A stretch of DNA of 64,000 nt from NCBI GenBank assembly GCA_026225945.1, contig JAMJFZ010000107.1:45808501-45872500 (forward strand), written 5' to 3'. Both the position numbers and the translations under genes were made by a program. The stretch comes from Cricetomys ansorgei. Taxonomy: Eukaryota; Chordata; Mammalia; Rodentia; Nesomyidae. The notes beneath the pieces were generated by a model, which searched no databases, was not told the origin of the DNA, and worked only from the letters and a program-made list of their open reading frames with translations. Below are positions 44,952 through 54,907 of the stretch, piece by piece (positions within the stretch are counted from its first letter, which is position 1; each line of letters starts with the position of its first letter).

Positions 44952-46824
44952 TTTAGAACAACTGGTATTTCCTGAACCTAAGTTAAATTTTCAAAATACC
45001 ATCTCTGTCATTTTGTGGTTAATTTTTCATGCACCTATGCACATTTTTCTTTTAATGCAAATAAATTCTAACTTACAATAGCATATTTAAAGTAACAGCT
45101 TTAAATCCCAATGCTTTCCTTTCAGATGGAATTTTATGTAAAGGAATGCAGTGTCTGTCTCTGACTTAAACCACAGTTTTGCTTCATCTGTGGGCAGTAT
45201 GTTTAAGGAATTCAATTTATGATACCTTGTGGGAATTTTTCTTTTAGGCACACTGTATATCAAGTAGTTTTGTGGTTTTTTGAAGGACCGTTTTGGCATG
45301 CAGGGCCATTTCTGGAGCTGTGTAAAGCAATCCTTTGAGCGGTCTGGGCAGCAAACTACTTAAAATGCACCTAGAAACATTACCTGTGATATGTATATTT
45401 GGGTAGCCATTGAATTCTTTCTCTATTTAATTGGGATGCTTCATGCTATTCCACAGTGCGGACATGGTCAGGTATCTTCAGTCTACCAATTATTTCTTTG
45501 GGGGACATGGTAGAAGTGTACCTCACTAAATGTATCCACTTTCTGTATGCAGCTGCTTCCCCCCTCTTCAGCTCTTTCTCCTTGGGCAAAGAGAACAAGA
45601 AACAAACTGCCTCAATGCAAGCACAGCGAAAGAATGTATCTATGCTTTCCCCAGGAACAAGCCATGATGCTGACACCACTGTCCGCTGAATTTTAGTCTT
45701 CGAACCCATTCTTCTTTTCTTTCGATTGTCATGTAGAGTGTATAGCTTTGAACAGTGAAGGATTACTCACCTTCTGGTTGTGGCAGTAAAATGCAAGATT
45801 TTATCTCTGTGGTCAACCTTTTATATTTTTTTCCACGAGCACCTGGGAAACTGATGATTTATCCTTTCCTGGAGAAATCCATCCACATAATTCTCTGGGG
45901 CAAGACTCAAGATAAACCTGAAACTAGGACGTTTTGTATTTTTCTCCGCTGGTGTATTTGGAGCCTCAGAGGAAAGGGCGCTGTTGTAAGAACTTTGGAT
46001 TGAAGTCAAAAGGTCGGGGCTCTAGGAACAGGTGCCAGAAGGTTATAGCAAATGACCAGCCTCTGTGGTAGATGCCCCAGGACTCTGAGTCTCCATTCAT
46101 TTCGATTCAGACATAGACTGAACACCACCAGGCACCTTTGGCCCTTAGAAAACACCTAGTGGCACAGTAGCCATCATAGTGAAGCAAACCAGTATCGTTC
46201 CTACAAAAAAAAAATCTTATTTTTATCTTCAGTATTTTTCAAAGAACAGGCAGAGAGTGTCTTTTGAGGATCACAAAAATCATTCTACCACCTCCTTGAT
46301 GAAGTCCACTGAGGTGGAATTTAATCCAATTGCACTGTGAATATAGTTTTTGCTTACTATCTTGGACTCACAGTTAAAACTGAGAAAGGTGATACTAATT
46401 TTAACAATACTATGACTGATATCAATATATCATATATATCAACATATGTCCATTATTTGTAGTAAGACAACAGATATTCAGATTATTCAGAATTTTTATT
46501 GGCATTTTATTTTGTTTTGGACTCTCTCTCTCTCTTTTTTTTGCACAAACTCTGTTCAAAATATTGTACCCTAATAATTTTAAGTAATTACCAGCAGGAG
46601 GTTAGTGGGTTCTTGGATATACATAGCATTGTAGAATATTACCTGAAACAAAATTGCTATTATTTAACCCTTTGTTGTGATACACTGGGAACTGCCATGG
46701 AGGCACAGGCTGTGTATTTGAAGTCATTGCCAGTAATGTGTTTCCCTAATGGCTGCAGGATTTCTTCCATTTAATTTGTTCTTTTCTGATCTATGACTCT
46801 CACTAGGATATAAGTTAGACTTAA
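44952..46824. other. Unassigned; overlapping ORFs at 45446-46009
   Basis: 45446-45709 (minus, 87 codons) and 45456-45689 (plus, 77 codons) overlap, and 45755-46003 (plus, 82) and 45821-46009 (minus, 62) follow. GC is above the local average. I recognise no protein family and see no repeat. A CT run lies at 46521-46540, and a further frame (46499-46774) is AT-rich. Unique DNA or a decayed pseudogene cannot be separated by eye. Confidence 0.35.
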
Positions 46825-47470
46825 AAATAAATTATGGTAAAATATATCACTTAACGCTTTCTATCTTAAACAGTTCTACAAGTGTACAATTTAGTCCTGT
46901 TAATTTAGATACATTTGCACAGATGTGACCAAGCTCTAGAAATTCTTCATCTATCAAGTGAAGACTCAACACTCATTGAATGGCAATTCCCTTTATTTCA
47001 CTCTCTTCATGCCCTGGTAACCATCAATTTACTTTATCTGTGAATTTCATTGTGCTAGATATGTTTTATTAGTTCAGTTGCACAGTCTTTAAGTAACAGA
47101 CTTACTGCATTTAACACTATTATTTCAAGAGGCAGTTATGTCGTAGCACATGATACATAGCTTGTTTGTTTTTTTTATCAGACTAAAAATATACATTTTA
47201 TATGCACACCATATATTGTTTATCTGGTCATTATTAAGGACATTTGTGTTGCTTTCACATTTTAGATACTGTGATCACTTTGCTAAGAAACTCTTTGAGG
47301 CTCTGTTTGCAGTTCTTTGGGATATCCGTCCAGAAGTAGGTTTGCCCAAGCATGAGTAATTACTTAATATTTTTAAGCACAATGACATTGTTTTCCTTAG
47401 TCATTACATCTCTTTACATTCTCATCAATAGCACTCAAGGGTTCTAATTTATGCCAAGTTCTTGAAAACC
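46825..47470 (-). mobile_element. Ancient L1 (L1M-type) ORF2 end and 3' UTR, minus strand
   Basis: Antisense to an old mammalian L1: ACAAGTGTACAATTTAGTCC, GATGTGACCAAGCTCTAGAA, CCTGGTAACCATCAATTTAC, GTGAATTTCATTGTGCTAGA, TTGTTTATCTGGTCATTATT, GACATTTGTGTTGCTTTCAC, AGTTCTTTGGGATATCCGTC and CAGAAGTAGGTTTGCCCAAG. The match is good for an element that predates rodents. Frames at 47150-47359 are inside it. Confidence 0.82.
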
Positions 47471-48127
47471 TTTCATTTAATAATAAAGTAAAGGACTTAA
47501 AAACAGCTCTGTATAGCAAAGTAAATGCTTAACAGTGTGAAGAAATGACCTATAAATTAAGAGAAATTTTCATAAACTATACACCTAAAATAAAAAGAAG
47601 TAAACATTTTAAAACAAAAAATAAATCAATGGGCAAATGAATTTAACAAGTACTTTGTAAACCATGAAGTACAAGTAGACAATAAATATATGAAAAAGTG
47701 TTCAGTATCTTTACCATTTTATGAAGTAGAGAATTCTAAATCAAAATTCTACTGAAGATTTATCTTATTTTAGTTAAAATGGCTATCATCAAGGAAACAA
47801 ACATATCTAGGAAAGGTTGTGGGAGTAGGGAAGGGAACTATACAATGTTTCTGAGAAGATAAATTTGTCTGGCCCTATGGAAATCAATATGAATGTTTCT
47901 CAATAAAATTTTTGAAAATATAATAGAGTTATACCTCTCTTAGGATTATACTTCAAGGACTCTAAGTCAGGATGTGTCAGAAAAACCTACATGTCCAGGT
48001 ACCCATCATAGGCATAGCATCTAAGGTAGGGGATTAATCTTGATATTCATCAACAGATGAATGAATAAGGAAGATGTACATACGCATAATGAAATTTGAT
48101 TAGATAATAAGGAATGGAGTTATATGT

Positions 48128-48445
48128 TGATGATAGCCACTAAGCAAGTCAGGCACCTTCAGGGACAGATTCCTATGTTAATGTACTCCTAGGTGCTCTC
48201 TCCTTCATTTTCAACTAAAACTTGGTATAAAGCCAGTATGTGAAGAAGCATTCCTCTCAATCATTTCAGTTGCTGTGCCTTCAGTTGGGGATATACAGAC
48301 ATGGACTAACCCTTGTATTCACATGTGTAAGACTCATGCATCAAGTTCCCAATTACATCTTTATCTACTCTATTATGTCTTCACTATATTTATTTTGGCT
48401 TCTTACTAATCAGGATGCGAACCCAAAATGTAACCAAAATGCACT
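48128..48445. other. Unidentified insert inside L1 ORF2
   Basis: About 320 bp with no L1 resemblance separates two parts of ORF2 that would be adjacent in an intact copy. It has no obvious poly(A) tail, terminal repeat or clear target-site duplication. An 83-codon frame (48240-48491, plus) crosses its right edge. A diverged LTR starting TGTTGATG is one possibility; a rearrangement is another. Confidence 0.5.
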
Positions 48446-48559
48446 TGTTTACAAGTTTCAGGAAAATGAATGGAAGTGGAGACCATCATGATAAAAAAAA
48501 TACTCAGAAGAAAAATGTGGTATGTTTTCTCTCATATGCCGAGTCTAATTTGAATTAGA

Positions 48560-48634
48560 TGACAGACAGATGATAGAAGTCATAGATGAATAGGTAGATA
48601 GATAAATAGTTAGATTATTAGATGTTAGATAGAT

Positions 48635-48665
<31 letters not shown>

Positions 48666-48689
48666 TAGTTTGGTAATAGATAGCTAATT

Positions 48690-48727
<38 letters not shown>

Positions 48728-48750
48728 TGATAGATGGACAGACAGATAGA
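48560..48750. repeat. (TA)n and (GATA)n microsatellites in L1 3' UTR
   Basis: A TA run (48635-48660), then GATA units (48690-48725), set in degenerate GATA/GACA sequence. They sit about 180-215 bp from the 3' end of the host L1. The 115-codon minus frame at 48545-48892 is a translation of these arrays plus L1 3' UTR. Confidence 0.97.
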
Positions 48751-48905
48751 GGAGAAGGCAACTATTTGAAAGGGTAACAACCAGACTATTTAGAATGCAG
48801 AAGGGGTAAAAGAAAGGAACAGGGATGTGACTATGAGCAAGATTTGCATTATGCATGTATAGATTGTTATAATAAACCCACTCATTTTGCATACATATTT
48901 AAAAT

Positions 48906-51900
48906 GCTTATTTTGCATAAAATGAAAGAATAATCAAGTCTAACAACTGTGTTTGCTCCTTATCTCTATGCCTGCTCATCTAATGTCTATAGAAAAACTC
49001 CTTTTAAGACTGGAAAGTAGGATAAGCACCCTTAACTACCGCTTTAAATGCTTTAGTGTCTCTGTAAAGAATTCCAACCTACCACATAAATACAACTTAA
49101 ACCTTCTCATCCTGAATTACATTGTCAGTACAAGGATTCATACTGTCAACTTCTCAGGGTTATTGCAGACAGAGTTTTGCTGTTGTTTCTAATTAATAGA
49201 GAAATTAAATTGCTTGTACACTTGAACACATGTGTACTTCGCAAGGACATCTTCTCAGAGACTTAATTCTTAAAGTCATAATTTTGATAGTACAGCTTTT
49301 AGGGTGCCTCCAAGTTGCTAAGCACACCCATCTGTTCCAGTACACCAAATGAGGCAACAAGAAATGGGGAAAGCAGAGAAATGGGATTGAGTCAGTATGC
49401 ATATCAACAAGAGCATCAGACAAAGATTGTTGATTTGAAATCCTCACCCATGCACATGTCCCCAGCCACAGCTTCCTGGCCTGGAGGAGCAGTGGCTACC
49501 CTCGGCTGGTGTCTCCATGTGGACAGCCATGGGAGAACATGGAGTGGGGGGCTGAGGTTCTTACTGCATTCACATCTTGTCTTTGGTGAAGCCCAGTGAA
49601 TCATGAGTGTACAAACTTGGGAGAAATGCGTCATTGCTCAATCTTGTTTAATGAAGGTTTGGGGGTACCTTTTAAGGGATTACAGTGGTGGGAGTGGTCA
49701 CTGACCCCAATAATTCCCATTGGTTAAGACAAGGATACTGGGAGTAGCCTCATCTGCATGTGGAGCTCAAGCCTCCCTATGCTTCCAGCTACAGCATCTG
49801 CCACATTTCTTTGCTTCTCTGAAGCTGCCAGGCTAAGGCAAGGAACAACCAAACACCTTTTGTTGTCATCTCTAGGGACAATACAGGGTTTGAAACTAGC
49901 TTCAACTTGCTCTTAGCTCTAGGACAGTCCCACAAAAGACAACAGAGTTCAGTGACTGTACATTCATCTTCAGGCTTCTGATAGCATCAGACTTAAATGA
50001 GGAAGATTAGGAAAAGAAAACAGAAGTAAATATAATTAAGGAACGGTCTACTCTGGGATGACAATCTAGTGTCCCTGAGATTCCAGGTGACTGCCAGTTT
50101 AAGACAACAAACCTTATATTTGTGCCTTTAGCTTTGAAGAGGAACAAACTGAATGAGGTAGACTGAAACTCTTTGAATGATTAAGATGTTTATGCAGAGT
50201 CAAGCAGGAATCTGACTCCCAGTAAAGGGCACAAACAGAAAATGAAGTCAGAGCTGTCAGTCTTTCTTCTTCCCTTAAATCATGGGCTAGAGTGAGAAAT
50301 CAATGCTTTTTAGCAAAACAGTTTCTAAGTGCATGTTAGAATTTTCAGTCTCTCTGGCCACAAAGCTGACAGTTCCGATCTGATGCCTCCAATGTGTTGG
50401 GACACCTATGGCTTCAAGCTTAATGTAAAATAACACAGTCTCCAGCTGCTTCTTTCCTTGTACACATGCTATCTATGCTTGTTTACTTTGTTGGAAAACA
50501 TCCTTTTGGGAGAAAGGTGGTGTTACATAGGGGGTTCTTTTAAACTGATAAGCCACTTCTTTGTCTACATATAAAAATGAGTGTCAGTGAAAGTGGAAGG
50601 ATAGACATCAAGGTCAGGAACTTCTCCATCTCACCAGTAACTCATGAATCCAGGCCTGGTTGGTGTTCTGTGATAAGGGGCTGCTGGACCAGAGTGAGCA
50701 TCTTTCTGATGTCTCAGCATAGGGAACCTTTTCGGCCCTGTTGGATCTTGTTGTCATCCTTCGTGAAGAAGGCAGGTACATGAGAGACATCTCCAAGACC
50801 CCATCTTCCCCATATGACCTATGCTTATCCAAGATGTCTATCTGTCCCTTCTGAAAATGTGTGCTTGTTGATATCGGTCTTCATCTGCTTGACAGTGTTG
50901 GTAAGGGAGATGCAGGAGATGGGTCACTGGCACACATCCTGGTCTGGATGTATCAGGGTAGGAAGGAAGGGCAGTAGAGCAGGTTTATGATAAAATATGA
51001 GATGGGACACTGGATATTCATCTTGTTTCAGAACCTCTGTAGAAATGAGTTGAAGGAGGGCATAGTGTGGAAAGCAGGAAAGCTGATTTCCCCATTGAAA
51101 TTGCGGAGCCTGAGTCTGAGAATGGCTTTCAGTTAGTGGAAGGTAACATTCTGATAAAGTTGCACTATGTGAGGGCTGTCCTGTCTATTTATGGTCAGAG
51201 AAGATGAAAGTTTTGTGAATATTGAACCTACAGCCGATGGTCCCCTTGGTACTTTCCATGGATGAACCTATTCCAAAGAGAGAGACTTCTATATACTTCT
51301 ATATACTTCTGAACTATCACACATTTGGATCCCCAAGGGCTTGACAATCACATCCCAGAGCTCCTGCCCAGATAGTGACATCATATTATTGATTAACATC
51401 TCTTTCATGACAGTTCAGATATTTTTTGCTTTTGGCCACCTTTGGGAATTGTTTTTTTTTCAAAGATAAAATTGCATTGGTATTATATACATCACTTTTT
51501 CTAAAATAAAAACCACTCTAAATTTCAGTTCATTTTGCTGGGATTAACATGCCCCCCTCACACACATAGACATTATAAATCTTTGTTGACTGAACACAAA
51601 TCTCTCCATAGTCCTTCAATATGATCAGTTTTCTCACATTAGTAAGTACTTTTCTCCTTATACATGACTCCATTAGTCTTCTTTCCATCAGAGCCAAGTT
51701 GCCAAGAATGGGCTGAAATAACATAATGTGCTTTTTATCCCCTCCGAAACTCAATGTTTAATCCTTGGATTGACAACACGAAGTAGGAGTGGCCACCCAA
51801 GAGGTGAAAGAATTTTATTTACCCAATGCCTGAATCTAGAATCTGTTTTGATATGAATTGGGACAATAATTATTTAGTCATTCACAATTGTTCTATTAAT

Positions 51901-52040
51901 AAAAAGAAAGGGAAAACAAATACCACTCATCAATTGTGAGTCTCTTTTAGTGAACAGTGATATATCTAAAAATCAGTAAAAATTGCAAAGAAATTCCTCA
52001 TAGTTATGTAATATTTTATGATTTATACAGAAATATCACA
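48906..52040. other. 3.1 kb without recognised elements; GC-richer at 49.4-51.4 kb
   Basis: No SINE, LINE, LTR or gene is recognised. Base composition is nearer 45% GC between 49430 and 51420 than the surrounding low value. There are overlapping frames: 49315-49599 plus (94 codons), 49416-49634 minus, 50577-50783 plus and 50614-50832 minus (72 codons). None resembles a known family. A short tandem duplication TTCTATATAC lies near 51288-51310. A diverged LTR or processed pseudogene is possible. Confidence 0.35.
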
Positions 52041-52046
52041 TAGTTT

Positions 52047-52117
52047 CATTGTGTGTGTGTGTGTGTGTGTCTGTGTGTGTGTGTGTCTGTGTGTGTCTGT
52101 GTGTGTATGTGTGTGTA
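52047..52117. repeat. (GT)n microsatellite with CT and AT interruptions
   Basis: About 70 bp of GTGT with regularly placed CTG and one ATG. It is capable of Z-DNA in principle and likely polymorphic. Confidence 0.97.
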
Positions 52118-52804
52118 ATTTTCCCAGTGTGGTGAGGTGTCCAGAGTAAGAGACCACATTTCCAAATTATCTAAAGTTATTCCAGGAAAATCCTAGCATT
52201 TGCATTTCATATATAAAACTGACCTTTAAAATTATGATATCCCTTAGATTTCATAATATAGAAGTGAACCAATACTATTCTGTGCGCTTTAATTCCTTGT
52301 ATGAGATACCCCATTGTTTTCTACACTGTCTTTCTATACATGCTTCGGCTTCTCTCATTATCATTAGTATATAAAAATACTGATGGAACCACATGGAATA
52401 TGAAAAATAGTTTTGTCTCACTGAAATAAATGCCCATTTAAAATGTCTTGAAGTCTTCAATACTGTTATTTTTATTTTGCTAGCTTTTCCTTTTATTAAT
52501 TTTCTATAAAGCAGCATTTTCTAAAAGCATGATGAATGCCATCTATTGATAACAGTATCAAAAATTCTGGAATTTGTGTGTATATCTTTTTAAAAATATC
52601 TTTAAAAAACGAAACAAAAAAAATCAAGCACAAAAATACAAAATAACCATGGAGAAGCAGAGGAGCCTAAGGCCCTAGGGCAAACTTACAACTGTTGTTT
52701 AGTGAAAGTGAAATGGCATCATAGTGCTTTCTGTCTATTTGCCCTTATATGCATAGACAAATGCTAGTCTTAGCCTTAATCAGAGAACGATCTATTTTTT
52801 TTTA
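52118..52804. other. No feature recognised
   Basis: AT-rich, with an A-rich patch at 52600-52625. An 80-codon minus frame (52275-52517) has no recognisable product. Confidence 0.4.
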
Positions 52805-53395
52805 AATAAATGACAGTGAATGCTGAGACACATGGCTGCATAGGGTGCAGAGAAGAAGAATAACCAGAGGTGATAAGCTCAGCCCCAAAAGGACATGTAT
52901 AGCATCCCCTCTAAAGCACAGGAGACTTTATAGAAGAAGGGGGAGAGAGAATGGAAGAGCCAGAAGATAGGGAAGTAGTCTGTAGAATTCCGTATTTCAA
53001 GCATGGCATAGCCAGTGTTGTCATGATCCCACAGCAGCTGAGGCTTTCTACAATGGGCTTGAACAAGCTGAAAGGGGCCCACAAGGTACCACCCCTCCCC
53101 AGGGAACTGGGTGGAGGGGAACTTATTGTCTTCAGTATTGTACTCACTGATAAGCACACCAGGCTACAGCCAATAATTCCAAACTCATGGTGACATGGAT
53201 GACCATGGTTAACTGGGATCCAAACAAAGCAAAAGACATGAGTGTAGTAAAGGAGTTTATAGGGTGGAGGAAGGGAGAAAAGGTTGGGAGGGAGACAGAA
53301 GTGAGTGAGGGCTATGGTGGTCAGAGCATCCTATATACCTGGATGAAATCATCAAAGGATAAACCAAGTAAGTTGTTGAAAAAAAAAATGTAAAA
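52805..53395 (+). mobile_element. Rodent L1 3' UTR, plus strand
   Basis: AAGCTCAGCCCCAAAAGGAC, TAGCATCCCCTCTAAAGCAC, GAGAGAGAATGGAAGAGCCA, AGCATGGCATAGCCAGTGTT, TTGTACTCACTGATAAGCAC and CAAAAGACATGAGTGTAGTA, ending with a 10-bp A run at 53380-53389. The overlapping frames of 80-92 codons (52879-53393) lie in this 3' UTR, which is naturally GC-richer, and are not genes. Confidence 0.88.
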
Positions 53396-53590
53396 TACAA
53401 ATCATCTTAAAAATTAAAGGCATATATATTCATAAAAATTAAAAGGAAGCAGGCAAAATGCAGAGACACGGAAAGAAGTAATTACTTAAGAATTGTAAGA
53501 GAAATATAACATTGTTTGCTTAGAAAATGGAAGGGCCAAAATCTCAGGACTGCTGGTGGCCTATAGAGTATTGAAATACAAGAAAACAAT

Positions 53591-53748
53591 CCAGCTGGTG
53601 GTGGGGCACACCTTCAATTCCAGCACCAGGAGGCAGAAGCAGGTGGATCTCTCTGAGTTCCAGGACAGTCTGGTCTACAGTGTGAGTTACAGGACAGCCA
53701 GAGTTATACTAGAGAAAAGCCCTGTCTTAAAAAAAAAGAAAAAGAAAG
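53591..53748 (+). mobile_element. B1 SINE, plus strand
   Basis: CCAGCTGGTGGTGGGGCACA, CCAGCACCAGGAGGCAGAAG, GGTGGATCTCTCTGAGTTCC, GTGTGAGTTACAGGACAGCC and AGAGAAAAGCCCTGTCTTAA with an A/AG-rich tail. Full length. The GTGAGTTACAGGACAGCC segment is the murine version of the B1 middle; cricetid B1s differ here. This supports a mouse/rat-like host. Confidence 0.96.
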
Positions 53749-54742
53749 ATAAAAAAGAAATATAGGGAAGCAGATAAGTTCCTGTAGCTTTGTGAAAGAA
53801 CTCAGCCTAACTCACTCTAGCATGGGAGATGCTCCCCGTACTTTTTTAACATATGGAACTGCAACATATTACATTTTTGTTAACCTGAACCACCAAGTTT
53901 ATAGTAATTTTTATGATAGCAATAGAAAATGGACAAGGACTATTAACCTAAATACCATTACATATAGGAAAGATCTTTATTGCTCTTTTCCTCAAATCTC
54001 CTAATCAAAATGACTGTAATTTTTTAGCCTATTACATTAAGTCACATAAATTCATTAATAATCTTTTCTTACCAACTTGAGCATTGTGAAAATAATAGTA
54101 TATGATTAGAACATACAGTCTCAATGCACAGCGTGTCACACAAGGAAAAATACTTTTTAGTAAAGTTAAGTTATTGGAGGAAATATTCTGTAGGTACAGT
54201 GAACCAAATAAAATGCTTTCTGATAAAATAGTCTATAAAGCAGGTTGTACTAGATGATGAGAAGATGCTGTTAATCATATTTTCTGGAAAATAGTCACCC
54301 ACTAACAATATAAGTTACTGAGAATCACAGACTTGTTAGTGCAGATATTAATTGCTGACAAAGACTGTTCTGTCTAGCCTGCATGTAGAAAATTCATGCT
54401 GCCACCCATCTGTTCTCTCATAATATAATTTTGGGCTAGCAACTGAGATATTTCTCTAATTTCAGTGTTTCACTCAAAACAAAAACATATGCTGAGTATT
54501 GGTTAGATTGGCAGAGTCTCAACGCAGGTACAGTCACCCAGATCCACCTAGCTCCATTTGGTCACAGTAGAAGGGAAAGACAGAAGATATGAACTAACTC
54601 TTCTTAATTTAGTCATTCTCCTAGGAATACAGATTTAAAAAGTGTATTGTGCATGATTTATATACACAGGTCTTGTGTGCCAATTATTAGCAAATAAATT
54701 AAAATATGTTTGCAAAAGTTGATTTATAAGTTTGTTTTACAG
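53749..54742. other. No feature recognised
   Basis: AT-rich spacer between two B1s. A 70-codon frame (53792-54004, plus) gives no recognisable product. Confidence 0.4.
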
Positions 54743-54907
54743 ATCAAAGACTTCTTTTTTCCTTGGCGTTTTTGAGACAGGATTTCTCTGTTGTAATTTT
54801 GACTGTACTGGAACTCACTCTGGAGACCAGGCGATCTGCCTACCTCTGCCTCTCAAGTGCTGGATTAAAGGCGTGTACTACCACTGCCCAGCTATCAAAG
54901 AATTCTT
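54743..54907 (-). mobile_element. B1 SINE, minus strand, with target-site duplication
   Basis: The element is 54766-54893. The plus strand reads TTTTTGAGACAGGATTTCTC, TGTACTGGAACTCACTCTGG, CTACCTCTGCCTCTCAAGTG and GATTAAAGGCGTGTACTACC. A middle deletion of about 20 bp removes the GGCCTCGAACTC part. Flanks repeat ATCAAAGACTTCTT (54743-54756) and ATCAAAGAATTCTT (54894-54907), 13 of 14 identical: a direct sign of L1-mediated insertion. Confidence 0.96.

Larger units (their letters stand above)
47495..48905 (+). mobile_element. Rodent L1 (ORF2 end + 3' UTR), plus strand, with internal insert
   Basis: ORF2 text from 47540: TGAAGAAATGACCTATAAAT, TAAAATGGCTATCATCAAGG, GGCCCTATGGAAATCAATAT, TTATACTTCAAGGACTCTAA and TTCATCAACAGATGAATGAA. 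It is interrupted at about 48128 and continues at about 48446 with TTTCAGGAAAATGAATGGAA and ATGTTTTCTCTCATATGCCG. The 3' UTR carries TA and GATA arrays (48560-48750) and ends with ATTATGCATGTATAGATTGT at 48860-48905. Frames in it are dead. Confidence 0.85.

Noticed and set aside
48545..48892. 115-codon minus frame with repeated Ile-Tyr-Leu-Ser
   Set aside because: It is a translation of TA and GATA microsatellites and the L1 3' end.
51288..51310. Short tandem duplication of TTCTATATAC
   Set aside because: Two copies of a 10-bp unit; replication slippage is enough to explain it.
52879..53393. Cluster of four overlapping frames
   Set aside because: The region is an L1 3' UTR; the frames are chance openings in it.
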